From: Acanthochromis polyacanthus
Lineage: Eukaryota > Chordata > Actinopteri > Pomacentridae
DNA length: 64,000 bases
Direction: 5' to 3'
Assembly: GCF_021347895.1 (NCBI RefSeq)
Contig: NC_067122.1
Coordinates: 41,173,082-41,237,081 of the forward strand
The notes below the pieces were generated by a model. It worked only from the letters and a program-made list of their open reading frames with translations, searched no databases and had not been told where the DNA came from. Of the stretch, positions 33,430-43,699 are shown piece by piece. How positions within the stretch are numbered: the first letter of the stretch is position 1; every line of letters begins with the position of its first letter. Both the position numbers and the translations under genes were made by a program.

Positions 33430-35148
33430 ATGTTGGCCAGAGAAACTGGAGTGCGACCTGGGTTGGTGGCTCCTAAAAACGTGAAAACCATGTCAGTGTA
33501 TAAGGACCATGGACAGCTCCTGGTGCCATTGCATGTGTATCGGTGCAAGAAGAGTGAAGAGGGGGATGAGACCGCCAGTGTATGTACTGACCTTGAGGTG
33601 ATTACAAGCACATTTGGTGGATTTTTATCCCAAATGAACCCAACAACCTGTCTTTTAGATCCCATCCCCACTTCATTTTTTAAGACATTTTGTGGGCATC
33701 TTGAAGGCGAGCTTTTAAACATCATGAATTGCTCCCTTCAAACAGGGGTCTTCCCTGCTGCTTTTATAACAGCAATGGTGAGGCCCCTTCTGAAGAAGAC
33801 TAATCTGGATCCTGCTATTTTTAATAATTACAGACCAGTATCCAACTTACCATTTTTAAGCAAAGTTTTAGAGAAAATTGTTTTTACTCAGCTGAATGCT
33901 TTTTTTTTAAAAAGACACAATATTTTAGAAAAATTTCAGTCAGGTTTTAGGACAAACCACAGCACAGAAACGGCTCTGTTAAAAATTGTTAACGACCTCA
34001 GGAGTAATTTAGACTCCCATAAACTTTCTGTTCTGGTGCTACTGGACTTAAGTGCAGCCTTTGACACAGTAGATCACCCAACTCTTTTATCTAGACTTAA
34101 ACACCTGGTCGGCCTCTCTGGGACTGTTTTAAAATGGTTTTACTCCTATCTCTCTGACAGAAGTTTTCTGGTAAGTTTGGATACATGCTCATCAGATGTC
34201 CACAAAATGAAATATGGAGTGCCTCAAGGCTCAATTTTAGGTCCCATTCTTTTTAACTTATACATGCTCCCACTTGGAGATGTCATCAGGAGACACGGAA
34301 TCAGTTTTCACAGTTACGCTGATGACACTCAACTTTACATTGCCGTGTCTCCCGATGACACAGGGCCAGTCGATGCCCTTTTAAACTGTATTTTAGACAT
34401 CAAATCTTGGATGGCTGAGAATTTCTTGCAGCTCAACCAGGACAAGACTGAGGTTTTAGTTATCGGCCCTGAAGCCAAGAGAGAGAAACTTTTATTGAAA
34501 CTGTCTTCGCTATCTTTTAAACCTGCTGTTTCTGTAAAAAATCTGGGCGTCATTTTTGACTCTGAGCTTAATTTTATACCTCATCTTAAACAAGTAACTA
34601 AAACAGGTTTTTACCATTTAAAGAATATAGCCAGAGTCCACCCATTTCTCTCTCTAGCAAACACAGAGCTGTTAATGCATGCTTTTATTTCTAGTAGAAT
34701 GGACTACTGTAATGCCCTGCTTTCTGGTCTTCCCAAAAAAACTATTTCTCACCTCCAATTATTGCAGAACTCAGCTGCACGAGTCCTGACGAAGACCAGA
34801 AAGCGGGACCACATTACACCAGTTTTAAAATCACTGCATTGGCTCCCTGTGTGCTTCAGGGTAGATTTTAAAATTATTCTAACAGTTTTTAAATGTATTA
34901 ATGGTCTTGGGCCTTCATATTTATCTGATCTACTTTTACCTTATGAACCCTCACGGACCCTCAGGTCCTCTGACACTGGCCTTTTAACAGTTCCCAAGGT
35001 GAATACAGTGACACATGGCGAGGCAGCTTTTCAACATTATGGCCCTCGCCTGTGGAACAGCCTGCCAGAGGACCTGAGGGCTGTAGAGAACGTAGAGACT
35101 TTTAAACGCAGGCTCAAGACTCACCTTTTTAAACTGGCTTTTACATAA
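33430..35148 (+). CDS. Chimeric ORF: gag-like segment fused in frame to L2 RT
   Basis: One uninterrupted frame crosses the unit 2/3 junction at 33606/33607. The frame is open from 33286; the first ATG is 33430, giving 572 codons. The part before the junction is the gag-like segment (ARETGVRPGLVAPKNVK, then the acidic CKKSEEGDETAS); after it come the L2 RT thumb-to-palm motifs: RPVSNLPFLSKVLEK, FDTVDH (F at 34060), GVPQG (34216), YADD (34315-34326), and the complete C-terminal domain to LFKLAFT. This is the only one of four L2 copies with an intact T9/A5 run (QLNAFFLKRHN). It lacks an endonuclease. Whether it is transcribed or translated is unknown; the upstream LTR-like segment and leader could drive it. 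Confidence 0.6.
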   Translation: MLARETGVRPGLVAPKNVKTMSVYKDHGQLLVPLHVYRCKKSEEGDETASVCTDLEVITSTFGGFLSQMNPTTCLLDPIPTSFFKTFCGHLEGELLNIMNCSLQTGVFPAAFITAMVRPLLKKTNLDPAIFNNYRPVSNLPFLSKVLEKIVFTQLNAFFLKRHNILEKFQSGFRTNHSTETALLKIVNDLRSNLDSHKLSVLVLLDLSAAFDTVDHPTLLSRLKHLVGLSGTVLKWFYSYLSDRSFLVSLDTCSSDVHKMKYGVPQGSILGPILFNLYMLPLGDVIRRHGISFHSYADDTQLYIAVSPDDTGPVDALLNCILDIKSWMAENFLQLNQDKTEVLVIGPEAKREKLLLKLSSLSFKPAVSVKNLGVIFDSELNFIPHLKQVTKTGFYHLKNIARVHPFLSLANTELLMHAFISSRMDYCNALLSGLPKKTISHLQLLQNSAARVLTKTRKRDHITPVLKSLHWLPVCFRVDFKIILTVFKCINGLGPSYLSDLLLPYEPSRTLRSSDTGLLTVPKVNTVTHGEAAFQHYGPRLWNSLPEDLRAVENVETFKRRLKTHLFKLAFT

Positions 35149-35621
35149 TGCTTTTATTTTATCTTAAGGGCTTTGATTTATACTGTTTATTCCCTGGTTT
35201 TGCTTTTATTTCTATATTTATTTTATTATTTTGTGTACTATATTATTATTTCACTATTTTAGTATTTATTTTATTATCTATTTTACCATTTATTTTACTA
35301 TTTATTTACTATTTTATTATTCTTTATCTTTTAGTAGCTATTTTATTCTTCAATTTTTAGTTTTTACGTGTTATTTTTAACACGTCTATTTTAGATTCCA
35401 GTGTTTCCTCAGTGGGGAGCCGTCTGCATCTGGGGCTTTGACAGGGCCTGGGCCTAATGGCCCTGGAGCTATCTGGCCTGTTGGGCCTGACGGGGCCTGC
35501 TGCTGCCCCGGGTGTGGGAGGGATGTGGGCCATTGTCTTTTTATTGTTTTTTATTGTTTGTTTTTAACTTGTTAAGCACTTTGTGCTACTTTTGTATGAA
35601 AAGTGCTATACAAATAAACTC

Positions 35622-35682
<61 letters not shown>

Positions 35683-36285
35683 TATGGCTATGCTTTTGCC
35701 CTGCTTTGATATATTTCTACAAAGCATTATTCTGCAATTAAAGACAACAAATTGCAAGTGCTATTTCTTATTTTTATTTCTACTCTTATTTTATTTTATC
35801 CCTGAATGAATACTTATACATCTAGCTCTGGATGTAAAAAGTCAGATTATTGCATGCATAACAATAGTAAAGGTTCTAAAAGGTTACCTAATTATAGGGG
35901 CCGGATAGGCCCGGTATAAACATATCCTAGAGGTTATCTATATGTCCATAATCTCTGAATTAAACCTAGCAATTTACCAAGTGCAAGATCCAGAGAGGAA
36001 AAGCTGCCGTTAACAGACGTGACTGGTGATTAAGTTTAACTATACCGAAGTGGCTACTCGGTTAAATTAATTATCAGAGGAAGCAGGGATAGGCGTCTGG
36101 ATGAAAGCAGTGAGAAAGCTAGGTGAATTTTCCTCGTTTACCAGCTCAACAGTTCTGCAGTATCCCTCTGAGTAAGATCTCAGGGGGCGGTAGAACCGGA
36201 CCCATAAGATGGAGAGCTGGTCCAGTGATTCCCTGACAGCTGAATAAGTTAATTAGGGGGTTACTGACCCTGAGGATCAACAAGG
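35683..36285 (+). mobile_element. LTR-like segment, array copy 3
   Basis: Same segment as in units 1 and 2, after a tail of 15 GATT units (35623-35682). Confidence 0.5.
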
Positions 36286-36299
36286 TGGCGCCCGAACAG
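36286..36299 (+). promoter_or_regulatory. Primer binding site, tRNA-Lys type (copy 3)
   Basis: TGGCGCCCGAACAG, identical to copies 1 and 4. Confidence 0.75.
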
Positions 36300-36644
36300 C
36301 TTTTTTACCGACAGGTAAAATCCCTGGACCGACAGGTGTATACCCTATGACCCGAGGGGGAAGCTGAGGTGAGGACTGTAGATGTCCGCCTTGGCAGGAG
36401 AGAGCAGTGACGGCTGAGGTCTGATAGGACAGAACTCTCCCTGTAAGAGGGGGTGACTCAGACAGGTTGGAGAACGTTGGACTCAGAATCACTGGAAGGT
36501 TAAGACAAAACCTTTTTTTATGAGTGTCCTACTCAAGATTATAACGGAGGATTGTAATCTGACGTGAGGATTGTATATTTCCAAGGAAGGAATAGTTTGG
36601 TGGTAGCATTCCCCCAGGAGGAGAGAGGTGGGGTGAAGCAGGCT

Positions 36645-37348
36645 ATGGCTGCCACTTGTAAGCAACAGGCACAGTATGCTGTGTATCACCACGTGCTGAA
36701 ATTTTGGATTATAGTGTTGCTTAGTTCCACAGAGGTGAAGTCGAAGCAAGATGCTGCGACTTGGCTGAGTGGTGGGGCGGCTTTTTAGAGAACTTTGCCA
36801 AGGACACTTCAAAGGGGCGGCTGGAAGTGATAGTTAGCCCTTCTGTGAAATATGACCCTGTGGTGAAGATGTTGGCCAGAGAAACTGGAGTGCGACCTGG
36901 GTTGGTGGCTCCTAAAAACGTGAAAACCATGTCAGTGTATAAGGACCATGGACAGCTCCTGGTGCCATTGCATGTGTATCGGTGCAAGAAGAGTGAAGAG
37001 GGGGATGAGACCGCCAGTGTATGTACTGACCTTGAGGTGATTACAAGCACATTTGGTGGATTTTTATCCCAAATGAACCCAACAACCTGTCTTTTAGATC
37101 CCATCCCCACTTCATTTTTTAAGACATTTTGTGGGCATCTTGAAGGCGAGCTTTTAAACATCATGAATTGCTCCCTTCAAACAGGGGTCTTCCCTGCTGC
37201 TTTTATAACAGCAATGGTGAGGCCCCTTCTGAAGAAGACTAATCTGGATCCTGCTATTTTTAATAATTACAGACCAGTATCCAACTTACCATTTTTAAGC
37301 AAAGTTTTAGAGAAAATTGTTTTTACTCAGCTGAATGCTTTTTTTTAA
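36645..37348 (+). pseudogene. Gag-like/L2 chimera, truncated (units 3/4)
   Basis: ATG 36645 opens the short first frame; the overlapping frame (open past the junction at 37045/37046) carries gag-like residues into L2 RT up to VFTQLNAFF, then TAA at 37346-37348 in the shortened T8/A5 run. Compared with the 33430 ORF the only decisive difference is one T. Confidence 0.6.
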
Positions 37349-38586
37349 AAAGACACAATATTTTAGAAAAATTTCAGTCAGGTTTTAGGACAAACCACAG
37401 CACAGAAACGGCTCTGTTAAAAATTGTTAACGACCTCAGGAGTAATTTAGACTCCCATAAACTTTCTGTTCTGGTGCTACTGGACTTAAGTGCAGCCTTT
37501 GACACAGTAGATCACCCAACTCTTTTATCTAGACTTAAACACCTGGTCGGCCTCTCTGGGACTGTTTTAAAATGGTTTTACTCCTATCTCTCTGACAGAA
37601 GTTTTCTGGTAAGTTTGGATACATGCTCATCAGATGTCCACAAAATGAAATATGGAGTGCCTCAAGGCTCAATTTTAGGTCCCATTCTTTTTAACTTATA
37701 CATGCTCCCACTTGGAGATGTCATCAGGAGACACGGAATCAGTTTTCACAGTTACGCTGATGACACTCAACTTTACATTGCCGTGTCTCCCGATGACACA
37801 GGGCCAGTCGATGCCCTTTTAAACTGTATTTTAGACATCAAATCTTGGATGGCTGAGAATTTCTTGCAGCTCAACCAGGACAAGACTGAGGTTTTAGTTA
37901 TCGGCCCTGAAGCCAAGAGAGAGAAACTTTTATTGAAACTGTCTTCGCTATCTTTTAAACCTGCTGTTTCTGTAAAAAATCTGGGCGTCATTTTTGACTC
38001 TGAGCTTAATTTTATACCTCATCTTAAACAAGTAACTAAAACAGGTTTTTACCATTTAAAGAATATAGCCAGAGTCCACCCATTTCTCTCTCTAGCAAAC
38101 ACAGAGCTGTTAATGCATGCTTTTATTTCTAGTAGAATGGACTACTGTAATGCCCTGCTTTCTGGTCTTCCCAAAAAAACTATTTCTCACCTCCAATTAT
38201 TGCAGAACTCAGCTGCACGAGTCCTGACGAAGACCAGAAAGCGGGACCACATTACACCAGTTTTAAAATCACTGCATTGGCTCCCTGTGTGCTTCAGGGT
38301 AGATTTTAAAATTATTCTAACAGTTTTTAAATGTATTAATGGTCTTGGGCCTTCATATTTATCTGATCTACTTTTACCTTATGAACCCTCACGGACCCTC
38401 AGGTCCTCTGACACTGGCCTTTTAACAGTTCCCAAGGTGAATACAGTGACACATGGCGAGGCAGCTTTTCAACATTATGGCCCTCGCCTGTGGAACAGCC
38501 TGCCAGAGGACCTGAGGGCTGTAGAGAACGTAGAGACTTTTAAACGCAGGCTCAAGACTCACCTTTTTAAACTGGCTTTTACATAA
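37046..38586 (+). pseudogene. L2 reverse transcriptase, array copy 4
   Basis: One frameshift (T8/A5 near 37341), then open from 37474 to the common stop at 38586 with FDTVDH, GVPQGS and SYADD. The 3' UTR is followed by the longest tail, 18 GATT units (39061-39132). Confidence 0.85.
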
Positions 38587-39059
38587 TGCTTTTATTTTAT
38601 CTTAAGGGCTTTGATTTATACTGTTTATTCCCTGGTTTTGCTTTTATTTCTATATTTATTTTATTATTTTGTGTACTATATTATTATTTCACTATTTTAG
38701 TATTTATTTTATTATCTATTTTACCATTTATTTTACTATTTATTTACTATTTTATTATTCTTTATCTTTTAGTAGCTATTTTATTCTTCAATTTTTAGTT
38801 TTTACGTGTTATTTTTAACACGTCTATTTTAGATTCCAGTGTTTCCTCAGTGGGGAGCCGTCTGCATCTGGGGCTTTGACAGGGCCTGGGCCTAATGGCC
38901 CTGGAGCTATCTGGCCTGTTGGGCCTGACGGGGCCTGCTGCTGCCCCGGGTGTGGGAGGGATGTGGGCCATTGTCTTTTTATTGTTTTTTATTGTTTGTT
39001 TTTAACTTGTTAAGCACTTTGTGCTACTTTTGTATGAAAAGTGCTATACAAATAAACTC

Positions 39060-39132
<73 letters not shown>

Positions 39133-39735
39133 TATGGCTATGCTTTTGCCCTGCTTTGATATATTTCTACAAAGCATTATTCTGCAATTAAAGACAACAA
39201 ATTGCAAGTGCTATTTCTTATTTTTATTTCTACTCTTATTTTATTTTATCCCTGAATGAATACTTATACATCTAGCTCTGGATGTAAAAAGTCAGATTAT
39301 TGCATGCATAACAATAGTAAAGGTTCTAAAAGGTTACCTAATTATAGGGGCCGGATAGGCCCGGTATAAACATATCCTAGAGGTTATCTATATGTCCATA
39401 ATCTCTGAATTAAACCTAGCAATTTACCAAGTGCAAGATCCAGAGAGGAAAAGCTGCCGTTAACAGACGTGACTGGTGATTAAGTTTAACTATACCGAAG
39501 TGGCTACTCGGTTAAATTAATTATCAGAGGAAGCAGGGATAGGCGTCTGGATGAAAGCAGTGAGAAAGCTAGGTGAATTTTCCTCGTTTACCAGCTCAAC
39601 AGTTCTGCAGTATCCCTCTGAGTAAGATCTCAGGGGGCGGTAGAACCGGACCCATAAGATGGAGAGCTGGTCCAGTGATTCCCTGACAGCTGAATAAGTT
39701 AATTAGGGGGTTACTGACCCTGAGGATCAACAAGG
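39133..39735 (+). mobile_element. LTR-like segment, array copy 4
   Basis: Same segment as in the other units. This is the copy still attached to the uninterrupted gag-like region to its right. Confidence 0.5.
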
Positions 39736-39749
39736 TGGCGCCCGAACAG
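39736..39749 (+). promoter_or_regulatory. Primer binding site, tRNA-Lys type (copy 4)
   Basis: TGGCGCCCGAACAG, 14-base match to the 3' end of tRNA-Lys(UUU). Confidence 0.75.
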
Positions 39750-40094
39750 CTTTTTTACCGACAGGTAAAATCCCTGGACCGACAGGTGTATACCCTATGA
39801 CCCGAGGGGGAAGCTGAGGTGAGGACTGTAGATGTCCGCCTTGGCAGGAGAGAGCAGTGACGGCTGAGGTCTGATAGGACAGAACTCTCCCTGTAAGAGG
39901 GGGTGACTCAGACAGGTTGGAGAACGTTGGACTCAGAATCACTGGAAGGTTAAGACAAAACCTTTTTTTATGAGTGTCCTACTCAAGATTATAACGGAGG
40001 ATTGTAATCTGACGTGAGGATTGTATATTTCCAAGGAAGGAATAGTTTGGTGGTAGCATTCCCCCAGGAGGAGAGAGGTGGGGTGAAGCAGGCT

Positions 40095-42361
40095 ATGGCT
40101 GCCACTTGTAAGCAACAGGCACAGTATGCTATGTATCACCACGTGCTGAAATTTTGGATTATAGTGTTGCTTAGTTCCACAGAGGTGAAGTCGAAGCAAG
40201 ATGCTGCGACTTGGCTGAGTGGTGGGGCGGCTTTTTAGAGAACTTTGCCAAGGACACTTCAAAGGGGCGGCTGGAAGTGATAGTTAGCCCCTCTGTGAAA
40301 TATGACCCTGTGGTGAAGATGTTGGCCAGAGAAACTGGAGTGCGACCTGGGTTGGTGGCTCCTAAAAACGTGAAAACCATGTCAGTGTATAAGGACCATG
40401 GACAGCTCCTGGTGCCATTGCATGTGTATCGGTGCAAGAAGAGTGAAGAGGGGGATGAGACCGCCAGTGTATGTACTGACCTTGAGGTGATTACAGATGA
40501 GGAAAATGATGAGAGTGAGCAGGCAGACGAGCAGGAGGAGAGCTCGGATGCAGAAGAGGAAGTGGGAGTAAAAATGGAACAATACTCTCCAGTCACTGAG
40601 GTGCGTATACAGAGTATGATAGCTGCTAATAAGACTGTCATTGAAGCACTGAAAGAATTCACCCAAACCTGTGAGAGGGGGGGACGCACAGCGTCAGCAG
40701 CCGGGTGGTGGTAAGGCTCTACGAAAAGAGGTGGATAGAAGAGCTGTACCTGAATGGCCAGTCCTGAACCCCATCCCCCAGGGAAGTAAGAAAGTCACGA
40801 ATGAACTTGGTGCAGGATTGTATCATGTGGCAGGGGAGCCTTGGGGGATAAATGCTGATGGCCTTTTAGTGGTTACATCTGCATCCTTTAAGGTCCGTAA
40901 TCCTAAATTCCAAAGGGCGCTGCTGAGCGAGGCGGGGGAGGATTACAGGCAAGAAATTAAGGACTTAAGGGGGGACAGGAAAAAAATGGCTGACAGCAGA
41001 TGCGCCGGTGTCCGTGACCAGCGGGGGGTCCAGCTCATTCTATTCTGTGGTGCACGTGCTGGTAGAGGAGTATAAGGACAAAATGGATAAAGGAAGCTAC
41101 AGAGAGCTCCTGGTGCAGGCGCTGTGTGCTGGACTGGCTCGAGCGAATTATTTGGGATTTAGGAAAGTGCTGATCTGCAATAATGGACTGAGATCTAACA
41201 ACCTGCATTGGGAGATAGCTGAGCAGGCAGCAACACGAGCGGCAAATTTGCAGATCAACACCCATGTACACTGCAATCGGATACAGGAGATAGTGATCCT
41301 GTCCTCACAGGCTCAGGAGGATGAGCGTAGGAGACGCCTGGACGGGCCTCTTCAACGCGCGGAGCAGCTGTGGGATGATGAAGTGAGGAGAGGCGGTGCT
41401 GAGCAGTTGGAAGCTGAGAATGCGAGGCTGCCGGCTAGGCCTAGCCTGAGGATGAGGCACTCATCTACTCCAAATGCAGGGGTGACGGGGGGCAATGTGA
41501 CCTGGGGGGGGCAAGATATTGGTCTCCCTAGGGCAGCACCCTCTGTCATCATAAGGACCCCTCCTCCTTCAAGCCCGGGGTTTTCTGAATGGGGACCTCA
41601 GGCTCAGGCTGCTCCAGTGGTGCAGAAGCTGCATTGGCAGAGATCGGGAGATTTGAGGGATTTACATTCTGACAGTGGGAGTATTCGGCTGCAGGGTGCC
41701 CGGTCGGCGCCTTCGGATCTTGGCAGCGGGATGTCAGCTGTCGCTGCAACGTCGCCCAGCACGTCAAAGAGGGGGACGGTTGTGAGGAGCCCCCGTGATT
41801 TGGAGCAGGGGGATGAGCAGATGGCAGCAGAAGAGCTGGGGGACGACAATGCGGCTGAGCGGAGTGAAGTCAGTGAGGAGGAGATCGCTGACTCAGCGGA
41901 TTATCCTACACCCAGTAGAGTGGTGCACTTGAGGGTGGGCTCCAGAAAAGGGGCGAAGAAGGATATCCAGGTTTTTTCAGTGTTGGATGTTTCAAGGAAA
42001 ACGGCTAGAGATCTCAGTGTGGGGCCTATCGTCACTAAGGATGGGCGTGGGGCCTATACACCTGAGGTGGGACAGACTGGATATGGCATTCCTGCTTGTT
42101 GGCGTGAAGACCCTGGTGAGTGGCAAGAGCTGAGAGTTAATGCGAAGATGGCTGAGTGGGATAACATATTAATGATGCCCACTTATGGCACAATTAACAT
42201 ATCCAGTTGCTCCTCAGCGACGCACACTAGGCACGGAGCAGGAAGCAGCATGGCGTGAGCGGGAAGTGGTGTTGTGGTCACATGAAGCAGCGCTGAGGGA
42301 GGAGATGGCCCAGACTGCTGCCTTTAACCAGGCATTCCTGGTGTGCCGTAGAGGCTGGTGA
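40095..42361 (+). pseudogene. Gag-like region of an LTR retroelement, several frameshifts
   Basis: Starts at ATG 40095 and continues, with changes of frame, to TGA at 42361 (about 2.27 kb, a usual size for gag). Breaks: near 40215, in a seven-G run near 40680, in a seven-A run near 40985, and between about 42185 and 42235. Visible composition: an acidic Glu/Asp/Ser stretch after the array end (40496-40570), a middle part with WPVLNPIPQGSKK and GLYHVAGEPWGINADG, a helical segment LLVQALCAGLARANYLGFRK followed by QAATRAANLQIN, then a long Pro/Ser/Gly/charged region. No zinc knuckle, protease or polymerase motif is seen. It is called gag-like because of its place after a primer binding site and leader. 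Two breaks fall in homopolymers and could be sequence errors. Confidence 0.5.
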
Positions 42362-42772
42362 GCAGCCGACGAGTTTAAGTGAGCCACCTCCCAGAGACTT
42401 TTTATACATAGTTTGTTTTTACACAGTTTGCATTGTAATTAGTGTTCATTTTGATTAAAAAAAAAAAAAACATTTTGTGAACTACTTTGTGGTTCAAAAT
42501 ACTGTTGACAAAAATTACACCAAAGCAATACTGATTTAGCAAACTGTATTATTCTTAAAACTGTTTTAATGTTTTTGCCTTTAATTTCTCATTTAATCTT
42601 GCACACCTTCAGAAATAAAAAAAAAAATAGCATAGAAACATTCGCAAATGTACAAAAGTTTATTCTCAGAATTCAACAAAACAATAGCAGTCCAGGGACT
42701 AGAAAAGCATTGGTATAGCAGTAATTTTATCTGTTGCATGATAAGTACTGCATCAGTGCATCCCATACATCA
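42362..42772. other. Sequence after the gag-like frame
   Basis: No pol frame and no second LTR are present. An ATTAAA followed by a run of 14 A at about 42456 could be a poly(A) signal and tail remnant, or a chance AT-rich stretch. A further A-run is near 42620. Confidence 0.35.
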
Positions 42773-42844
42773 GGGCTATTCAACTAAATTATTCAGAGGG
42801 CCACATTATCAAAAACCCAAGGGGCCGGGGGCCAGACCGCCACA

Positions 42845-43318
42845 CCCAGATAGCAAACTATGGGTGAATCAATGTTGAATCTATGTTGAGACCTAACGTC
42901 GAAATTATACAGAAAGCGCAAGGTTGATAAAATGTTGAATCAACGTTTGCTTACATAGATTACATGTTTGCAAACATAGATTGAACATTAATTAAACATT
43001 GACCTGTCAAACATTTTAATTAAACCAAAATACAATGTAGATTCAATGTTATCTTTTAAACACAAACTTCAATGTTGACAAAATGTTGTTGAATCAACGT
43101 TGATCCAACCATCAGTTTTCAGCCGTAACCACAAGTCAACCTTCTTAACCCTAATTCAACATTGATTTAACATCTTTTGCTATCTGGGTAAAGTGTGATT
43201 TATGGTTGAAAAGCAAACGTTGACTCAATATTTTATCAACCTTGCGCTTTCTGTATAATTTCGACGTTAGGTCTCAACATAGATTCAACATTGATTCACC
43301 CATAGTTTGCTATCTGGG
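42845..43318. mobile_element. 474-bp MITE with ~105-bp inverted repeats
   Basis: CCCAGATAGCAAACTATGGG at 42845 is mirrored exactly by CCCATAGTTTGCTATCTGGG ending at 43318, and the inverted similarity continues inward past GACCTAACGTCGAAATTATA for about 105 bp. The core has AATGTTGA-type repeats and an inner TTTTGCTATCTGGGTA (about 43177-43193), the terminus of a related copy, so the element is compound. It is inserted in the hAT element. Confidence 0.85.
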
Positions 43319-43699
43319 CAGTGTCTTCCCTGTGCTATGAATATGTGTACACTTGACACAACACGCAACAACCACATTCTCGCATTTCAAGTTTTATTTA
43401 ACTAGTAACTGTAAAAGTAGTACTTTTACAAAAAAAGTGCTTGAATTTTATGGCATCTCAAATTTCAACATTTCAAAATAAAAATAAATACCCAGTCCAT
43501 GATGTGCATCTGCTCATCATGGACTCAAACATGAACAACAAACAACAAAAAATAAATCAAATAGTGCAGCTTATGAAAAAGTGCTTCATATTTCTGCAAC
43601 AGCAATATATCACAGCAGCTCAAGGCACACTTATTGTACTCTGTTTAACTCTCAAAAAGGGGACAGGCCTAGACTCCACACATAGGCAACTAATGAGAT
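43319..43699. other. hAT 3' non-coding region
   Basis: Follows the MITE and precedes the hAT coding region (read on the minus strand it is the 3' UTR). No separate gene is recognised; a short open frame at 43441-43770 has no domain. Confidence 0.4.

Larger units (their letters stand above)
26753..40495 (+). repeat. Four-copy tandem array of a 3.43-kb LINE/LTR composite unit
   Basis: Units: 26753-30178 (3426 bp), 30179-33606 (3428), 33607-37045 (3439) and 37046-40495 (3450). Each begins with AGCACATTTGGTGG inside the L2 coding region and ends with GAGGTGATTACA inside the gag-like frame. Content in order: L2 reverse transcriptase, 3' UTR, GATT tail, LTR-like segment, primer binding site, leader, gag-like N-terminus. 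Copies differ at only a handful of substitutions plus homopolymer and GATT-length changes. The left flank continues as the L2 5' part and the right flank as the rest of gag, so the array comes from tandem duplication of one segment spanning the L2/LTR boundary. Confidence 0.95.

Noticed and set aside
36489..36812. Minus-strand 107-codon frame repeated in each array unit
   Set aside because: It is antisense to the leader and gag-like start; it is repeated because the unit is repeated, and no domain is visible.
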